Source of the DNA: Nonomuraea polychroma
GTDB taxonomy: Bacteria > Actinomycetota > Actinomycetes > Streptosporangiales > Streptosporangiaceae
DNA length: 64,000 bases
NCBI RefSeq assembly: GCF_004011505.1
Contig: NZ_SAUN01000001.1
Span: forward strand, 4,278,001-4,342,000
Reading direction: 5' to 3'
This document shows, piece after piece, positions 26,650 through 33,244 of this stretch. Every line of letters starts with the position of its first letter. The first letter of the stretch is position 1. The notes under the pieces were generated by a model. It was not told the DNA's origin, did no database searches, and saw nothing but the letters and a program-made list of their open reading frames with translations. The translations under genes were made by a program, and so were the position numbers.

Positions 26650-26764
26650 GGGTGGGCTCCTTGGTGAGCAGTTCCTGGATACGTGGGACGACCTCACGCC
26701 CGGGCACATCGATCGTGCGGCGCATGGCGGCCAGCACACCGTGACGACTGATCTGCTCGGTCAT
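26642..26764 (-). CDS. Small 40-residue leader ORF overlapping the LLM oxidoreductase start
   Basis: The ATG at 26764 has a good GGAGAG site. The frame reads MTEQISRHGVLAAMRRTIDV, then PGREVVPRIQELLTKEPTHA, and stops eight bases inside the LLM gene. The overlap would couple translation of the two. I recognise no family; it could be a small partner protein, a leader peptide or the tail of a lost gene. It is the first gene after the MarR-type operator. Confidence 0.5.
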   Translation of the reverse strand: MTEQISRHGVLAAMRRTIDVPGREVVPRIQELLTKEPTHA

Positions 26765-26823
26765 CAAAGCTCTCCTCACAACGCTTCTGGCACGGGGCTG
26801 TTGCGGGCCCGCCATTCGACTAC

Positions 26824-26880
26824 ATGACACATCAATTGATGTGTCATGCACTTTAGCGCGAGAGGTGCATGACGTGTCAA
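26824..26880 (-). promoter_or_regulatory. Promoter and two-box MarR-type operator (copy 2)
   Basis: A perfect 24-base palindrome (26824-26847; half-site ATGACACATCAA) lies nearest the LLM operon. TGACGTGTCA (26870-26879) lies distal, within a TTGACA -35-like box read on the minus strand. TAAAGT between them could be a -10 box, although its 19-base spacing is long. The order and sequence copy those at 20083-20136. Confidence 0.75.
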
Positions 26881-27002
26881 ACTGTGGGGGACCTCGCCCT
26901 GGATGCGCGACGCCTCGGTGGCCGATACCCGCGTTGCCGAAGTCGACGCGGCGCACGCGCGGGTCGAACCCGCATCACTTCAGGACGCAACCCCCGCCGA
27001 TC

Positions 27003-27491
27003 TCAACCCCCGGACTCGCCACCCCGCCGATAGAGAATGAGCAGGGTGACCGCGATCAGCGGCTGGAGGATGTCAGTGGGAATCGTCCAGATGTTGTCGG
27101 GCGCCGTGTTGTCATGCGCGACCCACTGCATGATGTGGCCGACGGCGTCGCCCCAGTAGAGGATGGCGATGGCGATGACCGCAGCGGTCATGAACGATCC
27201 TCTGTTCCAGATACTCAGCAGGCCGATGACGCCGACCGCGATGTCGGCCCACCCCACCTCCCACTGGAACGGGCTGCGCGCGAACCCGATGCTGTCGGCG
27301 ATCTGCGGCGCGAATGGACCGATGTGCATCAGTCCACCGAAGATCGCCAGCGCCCCGCCCCCGGCCACGAACCACAGCAGCCAGAGCTCGACCATGCGGT
27401 GCCGGGTCCGCCGCGTCGGCGCACCATCGACAAGGGTGTGAACGAGCGCGGCGACCACCAGCCCGAGGAAGCTGACGATGACGAAGATCAT
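27003..27491 (-). CDS. DUF6790-like integral membrane protein
   Basis: The 162-residue protein has four hydrophobic segments: MIFVIVSFLGLVVAALVHTL, MVELWLLWFVAGGGALAIFG, VGWADIAVGVIGLLSIWN and AAVIAIAILYWGDAVGHI. The region VGWADIAVGVIGLLS and the late GHIMQW motif fit the small membrane family DUF6790. No function is known. It is a single gene, transcribed towards the LLM operon but about 180 bases away from that promoter. Confidence 0.7.
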   Translation of the reverse strand: MIFVIVSFLGLVVAALVHTLVDGAPTRRTRHRMVELWLLWFVAGGGALAIFGGLMHIGPFAPQIADSIGFARSPFQWEVGWADIAVGVIGLLSIWNRGSFMTAAVIAIAILYWGDAVGHIMQWVAHDNTAPDNIWTIPTDILQPLIAVTLLILYRRGGESGG

Positions 27492-27677
27492 GACAACAGG
27501 CTACGGAGAGTCCCGGCGATTGAGCCGCAGCTCGCAGCGCGTGTCCTGAATCACCGGACCGGCTCCCAGGGCGCACGAGCGTCGCCGGGTCGCTGCGGCC
27601 GTCCGGCCAGGTCGCGGACGGCCACCGCCCTCACCCCGGGGCGCCCCGCCGGAGGGAGGGCAGGGAACGCCCCGATC

Positions 27678-28619
27678 TCAGCGGCAGAAGGGGGCCATGC
27701 CGAGCACGGATTTGACGCCGCCGAGCAGGTGCTGGATGAAGTACTGGTCACCGTCCATGGGCTCGTCGGTCCAGGCCTTGACGTCGTGGCCGAGGGTGGT
27801 GAGCCAGGCCTTGCCGCCGTCGTAGTACTGGCACCAGCTCACGGGGTGGTGCTCGCCGTGGCCGGGGTGGCCGAGGTTGCCGCGCACCCCTCGGGCCAGG
27901 GTGCTTTCGTCCACTTCAGCCAGCACGCGGACGCGGGTCGGGGCCGGGACGAGGTTGTACCACTCGTCGGAGAAGGTCCACGTCCGGGGCAGCCCTTGAG
28001 TGGAGGCGTCGCGGTGGTTGACCGTGACCACGGTGCCGGGCTGGTTGGCGCTGTGGTCGTAGAAGTTGGCGTTGCCGAGCAGACCCTCGTACCAGGGCCA
28101 GTTGTACTCGGTGCCGAAGGCGTTGTGCACGCCGACGAAACCGCCGCCGGCGCGGACGTACTGGCGTAACGCGGTCTGGGCGGCGTCGTCGAGCGTGTCG
28201 CGGGTGGTGCTGAGGAACATCACGGCGTTGTACGGCAGGAGCCGTCCCGCCGAGGAGAGCTGGGTGACGTCCTCGGTGTAGTCGACGGCGAAGCCGTTCT
28301 CCTGCCCCAGCCTGATGACGGCCTTGACGGCGACGTTGTTGTCGTTGAGCGGTGGGTTCAGCCCGGGGGCGAGCGGGGTGCCGAGGTGGGCGTGGCGGGG
28401 ACCGGCGGTGCGGCTGTAGACCAGCAGCTTGTAGCCCTTGGCGGGGTCGAAGTTGCCCCAGTCGTGGTAGCAGCGGGGGTCGAGGCCCCGGCAGACCCCG
28501 TAGTCGGGATCGCCGAGGTTCTGCGCCGGCCCAGGGGAGGCGGCGGAGCTGGGTGCGGTGGTGGTGAGCAGGAGGGCCGCCGCTCCGGCGGTGGCGGCGA
28601 TGGAGAGCTTGCTGCGCAT
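27678..28619 (-). CDS. Secreted ThuA-like (trehalose-utilisation domain) protein
   Basis: The 313-residue protein has a Sec signal peptide (SIAATAGAAALLLTTTAPSS, cut near SAA). A ThuA-type class I glutamine-amidotransferase-like domain follows: LLVYSRTAGPRHAH, then YNAVMFLSTTRDTLDDAAQT, RAGGGFVGVHNAFGTEYNWP and GHPGHGEHHPVSWCQYYDGG. ThuA domains occur in secreted proteins acting on sugars. The usual catalytic Cys is not evident (GGGFVGVHNA has His). The ATG at 28619 follows GAGGTG. IclR-type boxes lie 20 bases upstream, so it may be co-regulated with the CoA-transferase operon. Confidence 0.85.
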   Translation of the reverse strand: MRSKLSIAATAGAAALLLTTTAPSSAASPGPAQNLGDPDYGVCRGLDPRCYHDWGNFDPAKGYKLLVYSRTAGPRHAHLGTPLAPGLNPPLNDNNVAVKAVIRLGQENGFAVDYTEDVTQLSSAGRLLPYNAVMFLSTTRDTLDDAAQTALRQYVRAGGGFVGVHNAFGTEYNWPWYEGLLGNANFYDHSANQPGTVVTVNHRDASTQGLPRTWTFSDEWYNLVPAPTRVRVLAEVDESTLARGVRGNLGHPGHGEHHPVSWCQYYDGGKAWLTTLGHDVKAWTDEPMDGDQYFIQHLLGGVKSVLGMAPFCR

Positions 28620-28638
28620 GGGCACCTCGTGTTGCGAT

Positions 28639-28673
28639 CCACTAGACGGATCGATCGGTCCACTCAGGGGCTT
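28639..28673 (+). promoter_or_regulatory. IclR-type box pair upstream of the ThuA-like gene
   Basis: CCACTAGACGGATC (28639-28652) and CCACTCAGGGGCTT (28660-28673) are direct copies 21 bases apart. The same box and spacing occur between iclR and the aldehyde dehydrogenase gene. A further CCACTGAGCGG at 28762, inside a nested inverted repeat (CGTTCCA at 28742 and TGGAACG at 28780), may be an additional site. Confidence 0.5.
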
Positions 28674-28812
28674 GAGCGTAACCACCGATCTTTGCCGAGA
28701 CAAGCCTTGCTTTTACTCCCTGACCGGACTTAGGGTGCGTCCGTTCCATGGATCTCGGGGTCCACTGAGCGGACCGCAGTGGAACGACGTGACTTCTTCC
28801 GCGGTGCGGCAC

Positions 28813-29655
28813 TCACAGCCAGGTCGGCAGGATGGACGGCGGGATCGGCCCCTTGTTCCGCCTCCCCTGGCCGCTCTCCTCCCAGGCGTGGGCCAGGATC
28901 CCGACACTCCTGCTGAGGACGAAGAGCCCGCGTGCCAGCGGGGCGGGAAAGCCTAGCTCGGCATAGACCACGGCGGTCGCGCCGTCGATGTTCATCGGCA
29001 CCGGCTCGATCAACCGCTCGACCTCGATCGCGGCACGTAGGTGCGCGCCCGGCACCACCCCGTCCGCGACCGCCTCGGCGACGAGGCCGAGCAGCGGGTC
29101 GCGGCGCGGATCACGGGTGTGGAAGCGATGCCCGAAGCCGGGCAGGTATTTGTCGCGGGCGCGCCGGCGGGCCACCACCGCGGTCGCGTCTCCCTCACGC
29201 ACCACCTCCTCCAGCAGCCCGACGCACTGCTCCCCCGCGCCGCCGTGCACGTCACCGAGCAGGTTGACACCCGTGGCGACGGCGTTGTTGAGCCCCACCC
29301 CGCAGGTGGCGGCCATGCGCGCGGCAGCGATGGACGGGGCGTGCGGGCCGTGGTCGACCGACGAGACCAGCGCCGCCTCCAGCAACGCCGCCCCGCGCGG
29401 GTCCGGCCGCTCACCGCGCAGCATGAGCCAGACCATCTCCGCGAAGCCGATCCGTCCGATGAGATCCTGGACCGGGTGGCCCCGCAACTCGATGACATCG
29501 GGCTCGATCCGCGACACCGCGGTCGCCCACCAGTCGGCCGCCTCGTTCCCGGCGCCGCGCTGGTCGTTCCCGGCGCCGCCCTGGTCGCTCACGGCGCCGC
29601 CCTGGTCGCTCACGGCGCCGCCCTGGTCGCTCACGGCGCCGCCCTGGTCGCTCAC
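28813..29655 (-). CDS. Short citrate-synthase-family protein (citryl-CoA lyase-like)
   Basis: The 280-residue protein keeps the citrate synthase active-site residues: His in NLLGDVHGGAGE, His/Arg in PGFGHRFHTRDPRRDP and Asp in PMNIDGATAVVYAELGFP. It is well below the 370-430 residues of true citrate synthase and resembles the lyase module that cleaves or forms citryl-CoA-type thioesters. It overlaps the class III CoA-transferase gene by four bases (GTGA). One would therefore expect acid activation to a CoA ester followed by carbon-carbon bond cleavage. The N-terminus is built of tandem SDQGGAV repeats that are not part of the family fold. Confidence 0.8.
   Translation of the reverse strand: MSDQGGAVSDQGGAVSDQGGAVSDQGGAGNDQRGAGNEAADWWATAVSRIEPDVIELRGHPVQDLIGRIGFAEMVWLMLRGERPDPRGAALLEAALVSSVDHGPHAPSIAAARMAATCGVGLNNAVATGVNLLGDVHGGAGEQCVGLLEEVVREGDATAVVARRRARDKYLPGFGHRFHTRDPRRDPLLGLVAEAVADGVVPGAHLRAAIEVERLIEPVPMNIDGATAVVYAELGFPAPLARGLFVLSRSVGILAHAWEESGQGRRNKGPIPPSILPTWL
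29551..29655 (-). repeat. 21-bp in-frame tandem repeat at the start of the citrate-synthase-like gene
   Basis: Four exact 21-base units (29572-29655; GTGAGCGACCAGGGCGGCGC plus C) are followed by one diverged unit (29551-29571). Each exact unit encodes VSDQGGA and begins with a GTG that could serve as a start. The first unit follows a GAGGAGG site. Confidence 0.9.
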
Positions 29656-30803
29656 GGCGCCTCCTCGAACTGCGCGTTGTGCTCGCCGAGCAGCGGGGCG
29701 GACCCGCGCGGACGCAGGGCGACGCCGTCGACAACGACTCCGTTGCCCGTCACGGTGACCTGCCGCTCACCCGCGAACGGCACCTCCGTCAGGAAACCCC
29801 GTCGGCGTACCTGGTCGAGTGCCAGCGCCTGCGGGACGGTGAGAATGCGGGCGGCGGGCACGCCCTCGCGGGAGAGTATCTCCTCCCACTCCAGCGCGGT
29901 CTTGGCCCGCAGCGCCTGGTTGAGCTCGTGGTTGAGGGCCTGCCGGTGCGTCTTGCGCGCTTCGCGCTCGGCGAAGCGGGGGTCGGCGGGCAGGTCGGGG
30001 CGCCCGATGAGCCGGCACAGCGTCTCGAACTGGGCCTGCTGGTTGGCGGCGATGTTGAGCGGCCCGTCGGCGGTCTCGAACGTGCCGGAGGGGGCGGCGG
30101 TGGCGTTCTGGTCGCCCATCGGCTCCGGCTCGACCCCGCTGATCAGGTAGTTGGAGACGGTCCAGCCCATCGCGGAGATCGACGCCTCCAGCATGGACAG
30201 GTCCAGGAAGCAGCCGCGCCCGCTGCGGTGCCGTCCGGCGAGCGCGGCCGAGATGCCCAGGGCGGCCATCAGCCCGCCGATGGTGTCGCAGATGGGGAAC
30301 CCCACCCGCAGCGGGGCGGTCTCAGAGGTGCCGGTGACGCTCATCATGCCGGACAGCCCCTGGATGATCTGGTCGTAGGCGGGGGCCCCGCTCATCGGGC
30401 CGCTCTGCCCGAACCCCGAGATCGCGCAGTACACCAGACGCGGGTTGAGCGTGCGAAGACGCTCCCAGCCGTAGCCGAGCCTGGCCATCACCCCCGCTCT
30501 GAAGTTCTCCAGCAGGACGTCCGCGCCGGCGACCATCGACTCGAAGGCAGACCGCCCGTCCGGGCTCTTCAGGTCGAGCTCGACCGACTTCTTGCCGGCG
30601 TTCTGGGCCAGGAAGGAGGCGCCCATCCGCTCCCGGTTGAGCTCGGGGTCGGGCCCGAGCCGCCGGGCGAGGTCCCCGCTGCCGGGCAGCTCCACCTTGA
30701 CCACCTCCGCGCCGAACAGCATCAGCTGATAACTGCAGTACGGCCCGGCCAGAACGTTGGTCAGGTCCACGACCTTGACGCCGTCCAGTGGCAACTGCTG
30801 CAT
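29652..30803 (-). CDS. CaiB/BaiF family (class III) CoA-transferase
   Basis: The 383-residue enzyme matches the formyl-CoA-transferase fold: LDGVKVVDLTNVLAGPYCSY, GAEVVKVELPGSGD, then RVGFPICDTIGGLMAALGI with the Asp that carries the acyl-CoA intermediate. C-terminal text such as FLTEVPFAGERQVTVTGNG follows. It moves CoA between organic acids without free ATP. It is the second gene of an iclR-CoA transferase-citrate-synthase-like operon, with only 15 bases between it and iclR. The substrate is unknown; candidates include succinyl-, itaconyl-, citramalyl- and mesaconyl-type acids. Confidence 0.92.
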   Translation of the reverse strand: MQQLPLDGVKVVDLTNVLAGPYCSYQLMLFGAEVVKVELPGSGDLARRLGPDPELNRERMGASFLAQNAGKKSVELDLKSPDGRSAFESMVAGADVLLENFRAGVMARLGYGWERLRTLNPRLVYCAISGFGQSGPMSGAPAYDQIIQGLSGMMSVTGTSETAPLRVGFPICDTIGGLMAALGISAALAGRHRSGRGCFLDLSMLEASISAMGWTVSNYLISGVEPEPMGDQNATAAPSGTFETADGPLNIAANQQAQFETLCRLIGRPDLPADPRFAEREARKTHRQALNHELNQALRAKTALEWEEILSREGVPAARILTVPQALALDQVRRRGFLTEVPFAGERQVTVTGNGVVVDGVALRPRGSAPLLGEHNAQFEEAP

Positions 30804-30818
30804 TCACGCTCCATAGAG

Positions 30819-31592
30819 TCAAGTCAGAGGATGGTCGAACCCGCGCTCCGACATGCGCTTGGCCGCCTCACGCAGATCCGCCGTGAACTCCTGGACGCGG
30901 TCGTCGGTGAAGCGGACCGTGGGGCCGCTCAGCGTCAGCGCCGCCACGGTCGCCCGCGAGCCGCCCGTGACCGGAACGGCCACCGCCGACAGGCCGGGCT
31001 CGCGTTCGCCGTGGCTGACCGCGTACCCGTCGCGGGCCGCCTGCTCGATCCATTCCCGCAGCGTCGCCACGTGCGCCTCGCCATGAGGCGAGGACCGGGC
31101 CACCCGGGCGAGCAACCGCTCCGGGGCGTCCTTGAGCAGGATCTTGGAGGAGGCGCCCGCCCACAGGGGCAGCTCGTCGCCGACCCGTACCACGTGACGG
31201 AGCGGCTGCGGGCTCTCCTGCTGGGCGATGCAGATGCGATGGACGCCGCGCAGCACGTAGAGGTTGACAGTCTCGCGGTGCCGGGCGCCCAGCTCGCGCA
31301 TGAGCTGGACGGTCTCCGGCGGCAGCTCCCACGCCGAGCGGGCCAGGTGCGCCCAGCGCCACAGCGCGGGTCCGGCCGTGTAGCCCTTGGGGGTCGCCCA
31401 GAGCAGCCCCATGTGTTCCAGGGTCTGGAGCAGGCGCAGCGCCGTGGTCTTGGCCAGGCCCGTCTCGTCGACGACTTCGCGGATCGTCAGGGTCCGCCGG
31501 TCCTCGGTGAGAAGCGAGAGGATGTCGAAGGCGCGCTGGACGCTGCGCACGCCCCCGCTCTCCTCCGGTGCTCCAGGAATGTTCGAAGGCAC
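30819..31592 (-). CDS. IclR-family transcriptional regulator
   Basis: The 257-residue protein has the IclR winged helix-turn-helix (VQRAFDILSLLTEDRR; LTIREVVDETGLAKTTALRL) and a C-terminal ligand-binding domain (QPLRHVVRVGDELPLWAGAS; GLSAVAVPVTGGSRATVAAL). Such proteins sense small acids. It heads the CoA-transferase operon and is divergent from the aldehyde dehydrogenase/TPP-enzyme operon. CCA-N5/6-CGG boxes in the intergenic region are its likely sites. Confidence 0.9.
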   Translation of the reverse strand: MPSNIPGAPEESGGVRSVQRAFDILSLLTEDRRTLTIREVVDETGLAKTTALRLLQTLEHMGLLWATPKGYTAGPALWRWAHLARSAWELPPETVQLMRELGARHRETVNLYVLRGVHRICIAQQESPQPLRHVVRVGDELPLWAGASSKILLKDAPERLLARVARSSPHGEAHVATLREWIEQAARDGYAVSHGEREPGLSAVAVPVTGGSRATVAALTLSGPTVRFTDDRVQEFTADLREAAKRMSERGFDHPLT

Positions 31593-31660
31593 GGGTCCTC
31601 ACTAGGGGTCGAAGGTGAACCTGCTGCTCACCTTCTCACGTGGTCCGTACGCTAACACCC

Positions 31661-31782
31661 AGTCCGCTTGGTGGTCCACATGCTCCATCAAGCGGATTTC
31701 TTGGCCCTCTTGCCAGAACGTTCGCGGTGCTCATACCGTGAGGCAATCCACTGTGCGGGTTTTCAGAACCACTGCACGGATT
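31661..31782. promoter_or_regulatory. IclR-type operator boxes between iclR and the aldehyde dehydrogenase gene
   Basis: Four related 14-base boxes are present. Two face each other near iclR: CCACCAAGCGGACT on the minus strand (31661-31674) and CCATCAAGCGGATT on the plus strand (31685-31698). Two are direct repeats 21 bases apart just before the aldehyde dehydrogenase gene: CCACTGTGCGGGTT (31748-31761) and CCACTGCACGGATT (31769-31782). The two-turn spacing suits side-by-side dimers. Confidence 0.65.
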
Positions 31783-31795
31783 ATGGGAGTCACCA

Positions 31796-33244
31796 ATGAA
31801 CACCATCCACGAAGCAGGGTGCTTAGTCGCCGGCGAGTGGCTGACCGACGGCACGTACGACGACCGCATCGGCCCCTATGTCCGCGAGACCGTCAGCCGG
31901 GCGCGGATCGCGCAGGACGACGACATCGCCACGGCCCTGGCCTACGCCCGGCGGGCGGCCAGGGCCGTGGCGCGACTGGCGCCCGCCACCCGGGCCGGCA
32001 TCCTGGAACGTGCCGCCGCCCTGGTCACCGAGCGCGGCGAGGAGCTGGCCCGGCTGCTGGCCCTCGAACTGGGCAAGCCGCTCAAGGACGGGCGTGGCGA
32101 GATCCTGCGCGTGGCCGACACCCTGTCCGTCGCCGCCGCCGAGGCCAGGATGATCGGCGGCGAGGTGCTGCCCGTGGCGGGCTGGGGCCGCGGGGTCGGC
32201 AACACCGCCATCACCCAGCGGGCCCCGGCGGGCCCGGTGCTGGCGATCACGCCGTTCAACGCCCCGGCTAACCTCCTGGCGCACAAGCTCGCCGCCTCTT
32301 TCGCGGCCGGCAACACCACGATCGTCAAGCCGCCGCCGCAGGCGCCCGCGGTCTCCACGGCGCTGGTGACGCTGCTGCTGGATGCCGGGATGCCCGCGGA
32401 GGCGGTGCAGATCCTGCACGGGGGCGGTGACGTGGGCGCGCGGCTGTGCGCCGCGCCGGAGATCGCCGTCGTCAGCTTCACCGGCGGCGTCACGGCCGGT
32501 CACGCCGTCGCCCACGCCGCCGGGCCGAAGCGGGTGCTGCTCGAACTCGGCGGCAACGCCGCGACCATCGTCTGCGAGGACGCCGACGTCGCCGAGGCGG
32601 CGCGGGTGTGCGCCCGCACCGGCTACAGCAACTCCGGCCAGAGCTGCATCTCGGTCCAGCGCGTCTACGTCCAGCGCAGCCGTTTCGAGGAGTTCGCCGA
32701 CGCGCTGACGGCGGAGGTGAAGTCCCTGGTCGTCGGCGACCCCCTCGATCCGCGTACCGACGTCGGCTCGATGGTGGACGACGACGCGGCGGAGCGAGTG
32801 GTCCGCTGGACCGCCGAGGCGGCCGGCCAGGGCGCCCGGGTGACGACCGGCGGCACGCGTGAGGGCGCCGTGATGGCGCCGACCGTCGTGGTCGCCCCGC
32901 CCACCGAGGCCAGGGTCGTGCGTGAGGAGGTGTTCGGCGCGCTGGTCGCGGTGCTCCCCTACGACGACTTCGACGGAGTGCTGGAGGAGTGCAACCGCAG
33001 CACGTACGGGCTGCAGGCCGGGCTGTTCACTCACGACCTGCGCCGCGTCGTCACCGCCTGGCGCGAGCTGGAGGTCGGCGGCCTCGTCGTCAACGGCTCG
33101 TCCAACTTCCGCCTCGACCACGTCCCGTTCGGCGGCGTGAAGGACTCCGGCATCGGCCGCGAATCTCCCCGCTGGATGATCGAGGACTTCACCGTGACCA
33201 AGACCCTGCTGCTCAGGGGGCTGACCATTTGGGGAGACCAGTGA
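31796..33244 (+). CDS. NAD(P)-dependent aldehyde dehydrogenase
   Basis: The 482-residue enzyme has the ALDH features in order: Rossmann loop with FTGGVTAGHAVAHAAG, the catalytic Glu in LLELGGNAATIV and the catalytic Cys in NSGQSCISVQR. VREEVFGALVAVLPYDDFD and PFGGVKDSGIGRESP close the protein. It oxidises an aldehyde to an acid. The stop overlaps the start of the TPP-enzyme gene (GTGA), so the two probably act in sequence: decarboxylation or lysis gives an aldehyde, which is then oxidised. The start ATG closely follows GGGAG. Confidence 0.92.
   Translation: MNTIHEAGCLVAGEWLTDGTYDDRIGPYVRETVSRARIAQDDDIATALAYARRAARAVARLAPATRAGILERAAALVTERGEELARLLALELGKPLKDGRGEILRVADTLSVAAAEARMIGGEVLPVAGWGRGVGNTAITQRAPAGPVLAITPFNAPANLLAHKLAASFAAGNTTIVKPPPQAPAVSTALVTLLLDAGMPAEAVQILHGGGDVGARLCAAPEIAVVSFTGGVTAGHAVAHAAGPKRVLLELGGNAATIVCEDADVAEAARVCARTGYSNSGQSCISVQRVYVQRSRFEEFADALTAEVKSLVVGDPLDPRTDVGSMVDDDAAERVVRWTAEAAGQGARVTTGGTREGAVMAPTVVVAPPTEARVVREEVFGALVAVLPYDDFDGVLEECNRSTYGLQAGLFTHDLRRVVTAWRELEVGGLVVNGSSNFRLDHVPFGGVKDSGIGRESPRWMIEDFTVTKTLLLRGLTIWGDQ

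Noticed and set aside
26900..27000. Possible tRNA-like stretch with a GCGGGTTCGACCCGC T-arm on the minus strand
   Set aside because: I could not pair an acceptor stem, anticodon arm or D arm around it; it is most simply a GC hairpin.
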